Shown piece after piece: positions 34,936 through 45,242 of a stretch of 64,000 bases of DNA. The notes below the pieces were generated by a model. It was not told the DNA's origin. It did no database searches and saw nothing but the letters and a program-made list of their open reading frames with translations. The stretch is from Symbiodinium natans (taxonomy: Eukaryota > Sar > Dinophyceae > Suessiales > Symbiodiniaceae): the NCBI GenBank assembly GCA_905221605.1, contig CAJNDS010001890.1, forward strand, positions 1,059,501-1,123,500, in the 5' to 3' direction. Position 1 is the first letter of the stretch, and each line of letters opens with the position of its first letter. A program made the translations under genes and the position numbers.

Positions 34936-37900
34936 TGTCAGTTCTAAAAATGATGGTCCCTTTTTGGGTACCCTAAACAAGAGAGGCCGCCTTATAACAA
35001 GGACCCCAAAAGGGGCCCATAGTTTAGAGAAATCACCATATATATATATATACAGACACATACGTATCATATAAAGACCTCCGCCAATCCAGCACATCAA
35101 CCCACTGCGCGCTAGATATTGCTCAATCAGAGGCTTTGCAAAGCTGCCTACGCTACTACTTCCAGGCCCGGGTGATGCGCGTGAATACTTCGTTGCACTT
35201 TACTCCGAGGGCCATGCCGTCGCCACCAATGGTTGCAGCGGAGAAGAGATCCGGTAGACATGGCTGCGATACAGTGGACCCCGCAGAAGAAGCGTAGAGC
35301 CATGGTGGTGGCTCAAACGTCCAGAGAGTCTCGTTGGTGGTCGCATCAACAGCAATCACGGTGCCGGTGATGTTGGCAGGCTTTAGTGGCTCCGATGGAA
35401 AGGTTGCCGGCTGTCCTATGCCTGGAAAGGTTTGCTCTTCGAAGCGTGACAAAAACGATCCTTGCCTTCAAACGGATAAACGCCGTTCTCAGATATGCCA
35501 AGATGCCAACCACCACTCCGACCTTCTCCCTTTGTTGCTTTTAGGGTTTAGGGTTTAGGCTTCAGGGTTTAGGGTTTAGGGATGTCTCCGACTTGTTGGC
35601 TGGAAACGTGATGATTAATCAGCCGTATAAGCGAAAAGATGCAAGCCCCTAAAACCACATCAAGCGTCATGCCCCAGAGTCGTCCCACTGCCGGAGCGTT
35701 GTGGATAACTTTGGGGACGTCTTTCCTCACGTGCGCTAAAATTTGGATTCTATTTGGGGTTTACTAGTGAACCCACATCCTAGAAACGCGGCCCCAAGAA
35801 AACTGCAGAGTCCAACTCCCAAAACGGCATCCCCATAAACCCTAAACCCTAGACCCTAATTACTAAACCCTAAACCCTCAAACAGCAATCAAGCTTCATC
35901 CAAATGCGTTCACCAGTGGATTGGTTGAGTGCCTGCAGCACTCCAGAGCCATCCTCCTTCTAGGGTTTAGGGTTTAGGGTTTTAGGGTTTAGGGTTAGGG
36001 GTTAGGGTTTAGGGTTTAGGGTTTAGGGTTTAGGGTTTAGGGTTTAAAGGTTCAGGGTTCAGGGTTCAGGGTTTAGGGTTTAGGGTTTAGGGTTTAGGGT
36101 TTAGGTGCAGCTGTGGTTCAGTGTTTAGGGTTTCAGGTTTACGGGCGGGACGTCTGAGGTAGCGTACCTTGTGAAGGCTTCAGGGTTCTCAGGTAGGGTG
36201 CATCATTAAAAGGGGGGTTACAAGGTACTAAAAGGGGTATAGAAGCACGATCGGGGCGCATGGGGACAACATGTCCTAGATCCATGGGGCCTAAACCTGC
36301 TGAGATGAAATCTTCACGCGCCCCTTGAAGAACCCTGATTTTCCTTGGCGAGGCAAGAGAACCTCCAAAATCCTCAAGCAAAAGATAGGAAAACGGGTGC
36401 CGCGCTAGCGTGCTGGAAAATTGAAAATCCATTGCCATTGCTACTGCCGTTGCTACTGCTATTGTTTCTAATGATTGGTTTTGCTGTTGTTCTTGTTGCT
36501 AGTGTGTTTGTTTTGCCATGTTCACTACTTCCTTTTTTATTAATTAGTTTGACACTTCTCTTTGATGATCATGACAAGTATTGGTCGTATATATTTGATC
36601 ACTTTGAAGCCACCTCATTAATGTGATCGCAAGGTTTGCTTTTCTGATGAGAACTAGTGTTATTGCTCGTTGTTGTTGCTGCCGTTGGTTTCCCAAGGAA
36701 CCCGGGCCCCACCCACACCCGCACGCGCACACCCACACCTGGCAATTACAATATCGCTCACAATAGAGACCACAGTAAAAATGACAGTAATAAGAATAGT
36801 GCAACTTCTAGAGTCAGCAAACTTAGCAACAACGACGTTACGGAAATCCGAATGTCAATTCTTGAAATCAATCGGGTGACCACTGAGGGTCCGTTTGGAC
36901 CTTGGAAAGCTTGAGTTTCGTTTGCTTGTCCAAAAGCGTGTGGAGCTCTTTGATGGTCTTGGAGCTTGGGGGTTAACCCTAAACCCTAAGCCCTAAACCC
37001 TAAACCCGATTCTGCGTACCGCTCAGTGTCCTTCGAGAAGCCATTGAATACCATGCCCTCGCCACACGCCACCCCACCTCAGCTGTCCGACCATCACAGC
37101 TGCTCTTGCAAACGTAGCATGTGGGGTTTAATTAGGGTTTAGGGTTTTAGGATTTAGGGTGTAGGGTTCAGGGTTTAGGGTTTAGGGTCTAGGGTCTAGG
37201 GTGAATTAAGGTACCTTGTTGGTGTCCTTGGTATAAGGGAATCTTACTATTTGGGGTTCTATACTAGGGGTCCCCTTATTCTCGTAAGCTCCCATGTGAC
37301 AAAACCCCCTAAACCCTGATGAACGCCTTGGCCCGATGCCAACCCCAAGACTTCAGCGGTGAATCCTAATTCCTAAACCCTAAACGCTAAACCCTAAACC
37401 CTAAACCCCTGAAGGCACCGTGTTAAATTCGAGTCTAGGTTTCGTTTAAGGTGAGCTTGGTGCAAGGGCGTATGGCTTTCGCACTTCCGGGCTTTCGAAC
37501 GTACAGTAGGGATTTCTCCCTGGAGACCAAGCCCAAATTCTAAGACCCTAATTCAAGATTGAGGGGTATGGCAAAATCCTTCCTTATATTCGCCTCTTAT
37601 GGGTTAAGGGGTATGGTACCATGTTGGCGAGGATGCTCGCATATTGGGGTTCGGAACAGCCCCCCCACCCCCATCTCCTCACCCCCCCATTTCCAAACAC
37701 TCTGTTCGCATGATGGGGTTGAACAGGATTCTTCTGTTTTGAAGGAAACTAGCATGGCTCAAGATAAGAGCATGTTTTCGGTGCTGCGCAGCCCCATTTG
37801 CAAACACAATGCTCGCATGTTATAGGGTGTGGACAGGTTTCATATGCTGTGCAGCAAGCTAGCACGTAGCCCCCATTTGCACACACCGTGCCCGCATGAT

Positions 37901-40900
37901 GGGGTTTGGACGGGATTCGACGCGTGTGCGGACCAACTGACCGAGCCCACCCTACTTAGTTGTTGAGCTCATAGGCCCCAAAAAAGTGCACACTCTCAGT
38001 TCTATAGGGGATTATAGTATCCCAAAACGTGTAAAGTGTGCCCACTCAGCTACTGGGCCTATATAAGGTCTTAGGGCTGAGGTCAAGACCCCAAAACCTA
38101 AAAGCAAAGGCCCTTAACTATACCTAAATAGCCGGCAGTCCTAACTACACCTCTATCACCGCGAAGCCCTGAAGCCTAAACCTTGCGCAAGCTAGGTTTC
38201 AAGAACCTGGGCGCAAAGAAGGCGGTGCCCTAAACCCTAAACCATAAACTCTAAACCCTAAACCCTGAGGGCAGTATAGGGCTCTAGGGTTTTCGTGTGT
38301 TGGGGGTTCAGGCACACACACACACACCTCGAAAAACCCAGAACCTTCAAACATCTCTCCCTCTCCCTCTCTCTTTCATCCCTAAACCCTAAACCCTAAA
38401 CCCCAAACCCTAAACCCTAAACCCTAAAATCGCCAGACCGCCCAAGGTGAAGGTACCCGGGCTGACGCCAGGGACTTTCCAGATCACGGAGCCGTCCTCT
38501 CGGGCGCTCGGGGCTTCCGGTGGTCTCGGATTTACGCTGAAAGCGTTCCTGAACAAGTTGAGGGATCAGGGCTTTATACCCTAAATTTCAAAAACCCGAA
38601 AACCCTAAACCCTACTAGCTTGTGTCGAGGAGGAGCGGTTTAGGGAGATCGGAGACATAGGACTGCTCATTCTACAGAGCGCAACGTTGAGGTTTATCAG
38701 AAGGGGATCAAGTCAGCGTTCGTGTCTTCTGTTCAGGGGTTAGGATTTTGGGGCTGTGCTTTCTGATGTGCGGCACCCTAAGCTCTAAACAGCCGTGGCC
38801 CTGTGAAAAGTCTGGTGGCGGTTCTCTGAGCGCTTGAACCCCAAATCTCAAAAGCCTAAACTTCATCCTAAACTAAGAACCTTAACTTGGGATGTTCCCC
38901 CTTATACTAACAGTCCTTGATAGGGAATATAATTGGGGGGGGGGGTACGATAATCCCTGTTATGGAGCTGTGCGTATAAGAGGGAACATCCCAACCTTGA
39001 GCCCTCAACTCTAAACCCTGCCAAGACGTCCTGAATTCTCAGACAGTAGATCCCACCACTTGTGTCGCTGGTAATGATGGAGTCCTTAGGCCGCGCTGTC
39101 TACACGCCCGAATCAGCTGTACAGAGCACGGCGTTTAGGCCTTAGGGTCCGAGCATCCGAAGCCCTAAGCCCTAAACCCGAAGTCAGGGTTCAAAAGGAT
39201 GAAAGAACAGGGGGTCAGAGAGTCCGGATCTCAGCCCTCTTCCTACCCCTGGTACACATGTGAAGCTATGAGTGCTCAGAAGTAGGGTAACTGACCTTGA
39301 GCAGCTTCATTAGGTAAAGCCGGCAACGCCGTAAAACGCACATACCACGGCCTCCTGTAGCTATCCTGAGATAGCTCTAGGTTGTACGGGTTTGCAATGT
39401 AGCATGGTTTGTCATGCGCAGGTTGCGGGGCGGAGGGGGGAAGGGTTGTTGAGAGCTTGGGATTTAGGGCGTCGGGGTGGATTTGGGTTGAGGGTCTGCA
39501 GGCTACAAGCTTCTTGCGCAAACTATTTCAAAGGACTTGCAATCGGATTCTCTGCCTCAAATCCGACCCGAAACCAAATCGGGCAGAGCTTTAGGTTTTT
39601 GGGCTTGGGTTGCAAGATTTAGGGTTGTATGTTGGGATGTTCCTCCCGTATACTAACAGTCCTTAACGGAATTCTAGTACCCCCCCCCCTACTATAATCC
39701 CTACTAAGGAGCTGTTAGTATAAAGCGGGAAGATCTCGAAACCTTAAACCCTAAACCCTAAACCCTAGAGGGGGAACATCCCAAGTTGTAGGGTCTTTTT
39801 GTACAGCCCAACAACACAGGGGTGCGTCCCAGGCGCATCCGTGATGCAGGGTGCCATGTTGATGGTGTAGGCCTACTTGCTTTTCAAGCTTGGGTTTAGG
39901 GTTTAGGGTTTAGGGTTTAGGGTCTAGGGTTTAGGGTTTAGGGTTTAGGGTTTGGGGTTTAGGGCTAAAATCTAAGACCCTAAACCAACGTGAGGACTTT
40001 GTGTTCAGCTGTTCGGCAGGTCATAAGCTGGGTCACCAAGTAGGTACCCTAGCAAGCCAAGGAAAGAAAGAACGAGCTGCGATTTTGAGCTGAGTTCTAA
40101 AGCCTTATAAGCCCTAAGATTTAAGTGATTCAAACCCTAAGCCCTAAGCCCTAAGCCCTAAACCCGAAACCCTAAACCCTAAACCCTTCAAGGTTTAAGA
40201 GTCTGAAGGCTCAGGAACCCACCTTGAACCAAAAATGTTGCCACTGAGGGTCCCAGAGGCTGTCCCGCCTGTATTCTCCGTGATGTTAAAGGTCCACCTG
40301 CTTTTCTCACGAGGGTTTAGGGTTTAGGGTTTAGGGTTTAGGATTTAGGGTTTAGGGTTTAGGGTTTAGGATTTAGGGTTTAGGGTTTAGGGTTCAGGGT
40401 TTAAGGCTTAGAGGTTCGTGGCTTACGGTTTGGCTTCTGGCCTTTAAGCCCAGGGCCCTCGAGTGTCACAACTCCCCCTGGGGGGCTCAAAAACTTAGGG
40501 TTTACCCAACCCTAAACCCTAAACCCTAAACCCTAAACCCTAAATCCTAAACCCTAAACCCTAAACCCTAAACCCTAAAGGTGAGGGTTCCGGAAACTCG
40601 CCTCACTTGCCCGTCGCTGCGTTCCAGCAGGGCGAGTCCATAGGACCCGCCGATGGGGCTCCCAATCGCCTTGGAGGCTTCCGAAAGCCCAGTAGGGTTT
40701 AGGGTTTAGGGTTTAGGATTTAGGGTTCAGGGTTTAGGGTCCACAGGCTGTTGGGGTTTGGGGGTTCTGGGGCTTGAGGTTGTCAGGGCAACCAATGAGG
40801 GCCCCATCCACCGAGAGCTCTAAACCCTGCACCTGCCCTCAACAAAGACTGCGTGCACCCAAGGCCCTCAACAGAGAACAGGCCCCAACAAGGCCAATGT

Positions 40901-43029
40901 AAGATAGGGGGATTGTTAGAATGGCCACCCCTAAACCCTAAACCCTAAACCCTAAACCCCTAAACCCCTAAACCCCTAAACCCCTAAACCCCTAAACCCC
41001 TAAACCCCTAAACCCCTAAACCCCTAAACCCCTAAACCCCTAAACCCCTAAACCCCTAAACCCTACTTGGGGGGGCGAGCAAATCGCACGGAAGTCGGTT
41101 GCGCTGAAAGTGACGAGAACCGGCTTCTGCGATCAAGGAATGATCGTCTAGGAGCTGTTGCATGGCCATGGGTGTAGCGTTTAGGGTTTAGGGTTCAGGG
41201 TTCAGGGTTTAGGGTTGCTAGGGTTTATAGGGTTCAGGGGTTTAGGGAACCAGGACTCGTCGAGAACCACTTGACTTTGATGCAGGATGTTGTCATATCT
41301 AGGTTGGGCAGTTTCCCTTGGACCGATGTAGGGCTTGTAAGGGGATCATACTTGCAGTCGTATCCTGAAAACAAAACTTCAAGGAGTGGTCCTGAATCCC
41401 TAAGCCCCTATGCCAATACTCCCTAAACCCTGTTCAGGTTTACCGTACGGCGTGCTTGGAGGGTGTCGTGCTCCAGAACGCAAGCTTCGAGTTCTGCAAG
41501 TGGGCGTGTGACAAGAAAGGGGCCTTGCCAGCGTGTAACAATTCTTTAGGTTAACGTGGAAGAATACGAGCACCCTAAACCCTAAACCCTAAATCCCAAA
41601 CCCCAAGCCCTAAACCCTAAATCCCAAACCCCAAACATGCCATTGGGGAACCACCCCGGAACCCCAACTCCATCCCGAAGAGCCCCAGCCATGTTTCTTG
41701 CAGGCTCTTTGTGCTTTGAAGCCCCATGTAAGACACTTCTAAGCGACCTACAACAAAACGAGGTGTGGAGTTTAGGGTTTAGGGTTTAGGTTCCTTTTGG
41801 CTGAGACCACCAAATCCCCAAACCACTCGCCCAGCAAGAGACCCATATTCGAACCCTAAACCATATTATAACCCTAAACCCTGAACCCTAAACCCTGAAC
41901 CCTTAAACTCTGATTATGTTGTTTGAGACGGGGCTCGGCCATCGGCACGATCAGGTGGTCCTTTGTCGCGCTGACGGTGTACGTGTCTGTTGAATGCTGC
42001 TCGGCGATCTTCCGAGACCACACCTTCAGGGTTTAGGGTTTAGGGTTTAAAGTGTAGGGTTTAGGGTTTAAAGTGTAGGGCTTAGGGCTTAGGGCTTAGG
42101 GCTTAGGGTTTAGGGTTTAGGGTTTAGGGTTTAGGGTTTAGGGCTACCTGAAGGTGCATGGGTACTTATAACTAGGGTTAGAAGTATCCTACATAAGGTT
42201 ATAACCAGTGATAACTGTGGTTGCCGTGCTTATGACCCCACATATACTAGGCTGCCCAGTAACCAAGGCTTAAAAAGGGTGCCCTTTTTTGCATAAAGGG
42301 GTTTATAAGGGAACCTAAACCCCCCAAAAAGGGAATAAGGGTACTACTGGGCATCCTCGTATAGCTACCCATGAACCTCCAAAGTGGTTTCTCTGGGTGC
42401 CCTGGCTGGTTTGGGTGTGATTCTAGATTCAGGCCCGGGACTTTTTATGTTTTATTTATCTTATTTATTTATTCTTAATATTTATGTATTTATTTATTAT
42501 AATTTTCCGTTAATGTATTTATTATTATTGTTGTTTATTCTATTTTTATTTTTTGGGGGGCCTTCAATAATAAGGCTCCCAATTTCTAAGAGGCGGCTTA
42601 AGGGGCCCTGATTTCTAGAGTGACCCCAATGGCTGCAGTACAGACTCCATCTCAGCATGTCTCTTCATCTTTAGAATAGGGCTTTGGGGGTCCTTATAGT
42701 ATATTCAGAAAAAGGGGCCATAAGGGAACACCATTAGTAACTATCCCGACCCCAATATTAGGCCTGGCCTTCTCTCCTGTAGCCATCTTCAGCGCCAGGA
42801 CTTCACCGCTTGCACAGGTGGTGTAGAGAAGATCGTCGTAGAGCGCTGGGTTCTGGCAGCCCGTCGTACCAAAATTCTTTTCCCAGCGCTTCGTGCCATC
42901 TCGCGTAAAGGAGAGGAGCGTCCCCTGATCGCTGCCCGAGTAGACATTCATCTGGTCATCAATACACGGCGTCTGGTGAAAATTGAGGCCAGGAACCTCT
43001 TGGTAGCCCAGCAACAGACCCTAGATATA

Positions 43030-43061
<32 letters not shown>

Positions 43062-44056
43062 AACCCTAAACCATGTTATAACCCTAAATCCCTGAACTCT
43101 GATTTATGTTGTTTAACTTGTCAGGTCACCTGGAACCAACAACACAAAAAACCTAAGCCCTAAACCCTAAACCCTAAACCCTAAAAGGGTTACCACTGGA
43201 CTACGAAGATCCTCGTACTGCCAGCTTGGGCTGCGGACAGGCCAGGGCCCGTAGGCTGCCGACCAGCCAGACCTGTTGTCCTTGTTTTTTTTTAGGGTTT
43301 AGGGTTTAGGGTTTAGGGTTTAGGGTTTAGGGTGTTTTGAAACCTTTTACAGCTTTGTTATTACCAAAATATTTGATTATGAAGGTTTAGCAGGATTTAC
43401 TATTTGAACCTTGTTAAGCTTGCTTGTTAGTATCACAATTGCTTATGAAGGTTTAGTAGGGTTTAGTGTAACATGTGTTTATGAAGGTTTAGTAGGGTTT
43501 GGGGCTCATGTTTATCAGCTTTCAGGTTGTGCGGTTGAGGGATCGAATGTAAAAACAACTCCGCCGTGAGAACGGCAATTGGCTTTTCTGAGCCCGTCAA
43601 TGTCAGCTTCTGGGTTTAGGGTTAGGGTTCTGGGTCCTGCTATAGGGTTTAGGGTTTAAGGTTCAGGGTTTAGGGCTACTTGAAGGCTCATGGGTTGCTT
43701 TACGGCGTGTGTTCAGAGCTTCGAAAAACACCACGTCCAGAAGCCAGTCGACATGCTGTGAATCCTGTCGTCCCCAACCGAGCCTGAACCCATGCCCTGG
43801 TTATATCCTTGTAAAGGGTACGCATAAGCCTACCCATGAGCCTTCAAGTAGCCCTAAACCCCGAACCCTAAACCCTAAACCCTAGCCCTAAACCCCAAAC
43901 CAGTACCCTAAACCCTAGCCCTAAACCCTAAACCCTACACCAAGTAGGCCCTTCTCTGGTGCCACTCAGAAAAGAACGTAAGGCCAAGCGTCGTTCACCC
44001 CACGGCTGGGATACCAGTAGCCCGAAGGGCCCACCTTGAGCACCTTCTTCCTCTGC
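34576..44056 (-). CDS. PQQ-type beta-propeller repeat protein, 15 exons
   Basis: Exons in transcript order: 43978-44056, 43560-43606, 43205-43272, 42769-42998, 41930-42023, 41444-41493, 41067-41126, 40602-40669, 40219-40297, 39805-39872, 38439-38506, 37013-37077, 35876-35956, 35160-35434, 34576-34810 (stop TAG). All junction phases agree, giving about 520 codons. PQQ/BamB-like blade motifs recur: GEVLALKMATGEKVWS, RSDGQVRWTFN, DGSVIWKV, DGSGVLQALNQSTGERIW, TGTVIAVDATTNETLWTF. Such propellers bind PQQ in dehydrogenases or act as scaffolds. The tail has DANSDGMISADD, a DxNxDGxI calcium loop as in EF-hand or dockerin repeats. Donors are mostly GT, with GC at 42768 and 40601 and GA at 37012. Most introns start with TTTAGGG or end with CCCTAAA. 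The start codon is not found; the first exon begins in phase 2, so a 5' exon is missing. Exon 41444-41493 is the least certain. Fold call is firm, substrate unknown. Confidence 0.85.
34938..35040. mobile_element. Family F TIR element inside a (TA)n tract
   Basis: GTCAGTTCTAAAAATGATGG to CATAGTTTAGAGAAATCACC with GAGGCCGCCTTATAACAAGG inside. (TA)n lies on both sides. It is in the last intron (34811-35159) of the beta-propeller gene. Confidence 0.6.
35957..37012. other. Intron of the beta-propeller gene
   Basis: TTTAGGG array, then AT-richer sequence with (GTTGCT)n-like stretches on both strands (36430-36690). No exon seen. On the coding strand the intron starts GAATCGGGTTTAGGG. Confidence 0.5.
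35960..36105. repeat. TTTAGGG array
   Basis: About 20 units; on the minus strand it ends CCCTAGAAG, the acceptor of beta-propeller exon 35876-35956. Confidence 0.95.
37206..37292. mobile_element. Family D element
   Basis: ATTAAGGTACCTTGTTGGTG, TATAAGGGAATCTTACTATT, GGGGTCCCCTTATTCTCGTA. Right end matches the copies at 59811 and 56034. Confidence 0.5.
38887..38993. mobile_element. Family A TIR element
   Basis: TTGGGATGTTCCCCCTTATA to AGAGGGAACATCCCAA. The centre carries a G run. Flanks CCTTAAC and CCTTGAG may be a worn target duplication. Lies in an intron of the beta-propeller gene. Confidence 0.7.
39632..39784. mobile_element. Family A element interrupted by telomere-like repeats
   Basis: Left end TTGGGATGTTCCTCCCGTAT; an inner right end (AGCGGGAAGATCTCGAA) is followed by TTAAACCC and CCCTAAA units, then a second intact right end GGGGGAACATCCCAA. 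Flanking GTTGTATG and GTTGTAGG (7 of 8) mark the outer ends as the true insertion. Confidence 0.65.
40506..40580. repeat. CCCTAAA array
   Basis: About ten units, 20 bp downstream of the beta-propeller exon 40602-40669. Confidence 0.9.
40928..41065. repeat. CCCCTAAA array
   Basis: About 14 units of an 8-mer variant, bounded by true CCCTAAA; on the minus strand it begins right at the GTAGGGTTTAGG donor of exon 41067-41126. Confidence 0.95.
42141..42382. mobile_element. Family G element split by a B insertion
   Basis: Left CTACCTGAAGGTGCATGGGT through CTTATGACCCCACATATACT; right ATAGCTACCCATGAACCTCC at 42361; family B lies between. Preceded by TTTAGGG units. Confidence 0.6.
42250..42355. mobile_element. 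Family B element nested in a family G element
   Basis: GCTGCCCAGTAACC to GGTACTACTGGGCATCC with TTTATAAGGGAACC inside. It separates the left part (42141-42249) from the right terminus (42361-42382) of a G element, so it arrived later. Confidence 0.65.
42552..42627. mobile_element. Family F-like fragment
   Basis: GGGGCCTTCAATAATAAGGC, TAAGAGGCGGCTTAAGGGGC, CTGATTTCTAGAGTGACCCC. Lies just left of the E element at 42671, so three elements cluster at one intron. Confidence 0.35.
42671..42768. mobile_element. Family E element at a GC splice donor
   Basis: TTAGAATAGGGCTTTGGGGG ... TATAGTATATTCAGAAAAAG ... AGTAACTATCCCGACCCCAA TATTAGG. On the minus strand it starts right after AAG/GCCAGG, the donor of the 230-nt beta-propeller exon; compare the copy at 30021. 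Confidence 0.6.
42999..43204 (-). mobile_element. Intron whose two ends are family-B element termini
   Basis: This 206-nt intron of the beta-propeller gene begins GTAGTCCAGTGGTAACCC and ends GTTGCTGGGCTACCAAG on the coding strand. Those are the terminal inverted repeats of the B family seen at 13889, 57818 and 63232. The interior is replaced by telomere-like repeats and a (TA)n tract. Phase C/AG joins WQYEDL to QVPGLNF, so the splice sites are well placed. Confidence 0.7.
43674..43857. mobile_element. Family G ends around a foreign core
   Basis: Left CTACTTGAAGGCTCATGGGT, right TAAGCCTACCCATGAGCCTT CAAGTAG, flanked by TTTAGGG on the left and CCCTAAA on the right. The middle 100 bp (GCGTGTGTTCAGAGCTTCGA on) is not the usual G core. 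Confidence 0.5.
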
Positions 44057-44067
44057 CTCGGAGTGGG

Positions 44068-44262
44068 GGGTTTGGGGTTTAGGGTTTAGGGTTTAGGGTT
44101 TAGGATTTAGGGTTTAGGGTTTAGGGTCGGGTTTAGGGTTTAGGGTTTAGGGTTTAGGGTTCAGGGTTTAGGGTTTAGGGTTTAGGGCTTAGGGTTTAGG
44201 GTTTAGGGTTTAGGGTTTAGGGTTTAGGGTTTAGGGTTTAGGGTTCAGGGTTTAGGGTTTAG
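44068..44262. repeat. TTTAGGG array
   Basis: About 27 units with few variants, one of the longest; acceptor side of beta-propeller exon 43978-44056. Confidence 0.95.
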
Positions 44263-44263
44263 G

Positions 44264-44388
44264 GCTGCTTGAAGGTTCATGGGTAGAAATAAGTAGGGTT
44301 CTAAGTATCCTGAGGAAGGCTATAACCAGTCATGACTCTCGTTGCCCTACTTCTAACCCCACTTATAACTGCCCATGAACCTCCAAGT
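44264..44388. mobile_element. Family G element abutting TTTAGGG
   Basis: CTGCTTGAAGGTTCATGGGT, GGCTATAACCAGTCATGACT, CTTATAACTGCCCATGAACC TCCAAGTA; follows an array of about 25 TTTAGGG-type units. Confidence 0.6.
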
Positions 44389-45067
44389 ATGGGTTGAGGG
44401 GTTGAGGGCTTCAGGGTCTATAACACAAGACGAGGACTCTCTCTCAGGGTTGAAAGAGTGGAGGCTTCCTATAAGCCCTCGATCCCTAAGCACCCTGCAC
44501 CCGATACCGGCAAAGCGGAAACAGTCTTCAATTCTGAAGTTTAGGGTTTAGGGTTCCAAAGTTACTAAGCCCTGAAACGCAACCTCAAAAACAGTGACAA
44601 AAAACAACACACATCTTCGAGCAACTGCGATCGAACCCGGACTTGGGTCATGGAGCTAAACCCTAAACCCTAAACCCTAAGCCCTAAACCCTAAACCCTA
44701 AACCCTAAACCCTAAACCCTAAACCCTAACCCTTGAGGTGGCCCTTAGAAGGGGTCCCCCGTATGTACCCCTTCATCTACCCTAGAAAACCCAAGGGCCC
44801 AAACTTCAGAAGGGTAAGGGGCCATAATTAGGGAAAAGCAAATACCCTTACTTGGAGGTTCACGGTACTTATTCACCAATTGTAGTACTTATAAGCTGTA
44901 CTTCTAACCATATGAGGGCACTTGATATCAGTGAGTCACCTCCAAGATCGGCCCACAGCTCGAGAAGGCTTACGAAAAAACACCTACCCTAAACCCTAAA
45001 CCCTAATGGGTAACCCTAAACCCTGAACCCTGAACCCTAAACCCTAAACCACCTAGTTGCCGAGTCT

Positions 45068-45143
45068 CCTAGGGGAACTAAAGGTTCACCTGTGAGATGA
45101 TAAAGAGAATATAGGACCAACAAAAAGGTGAAAGGTTGCCTAC
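45068..45143. mobile_element. Family C TIR element
   Basis: CCTAGGGGAACTAAAGGTTC to GTGAAAGGTTGCCTAC with AAAGAGAATATAGGACCAAC inside; flanked on both sides by CCCTAAA repeats. Confidence 0.55.
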
Positions 45144-45242
45144 TCTACTAACCCTAAACCCTGAACCCTAAACCCTAAACCCTGAACCCTGAACCCTAAA
45201 CCCTAAACCCTAAACCCTACCAAACCCTACTGTACTACCGTA

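Noticed and set aside
39276-39521. Minus ORF ending ALPNEAAQGQLPYF as a beta-propeller exon
   Set aside because: A phase-consistent junction from 39805-39872 straight to 38439-38506 restores a propeller motif (VVGL-AREDGSVIWKV), leaving no room for it.
41431-41560. Plus-strand exon CLEGVVLQNASFEFCKWACD
   Set aside because: Open and GC3-rich, but lies inside the minus beta-propeller gene, where the minus reading (LEACVLEHDTLQARRT) fits phase on both sides; not excluded.
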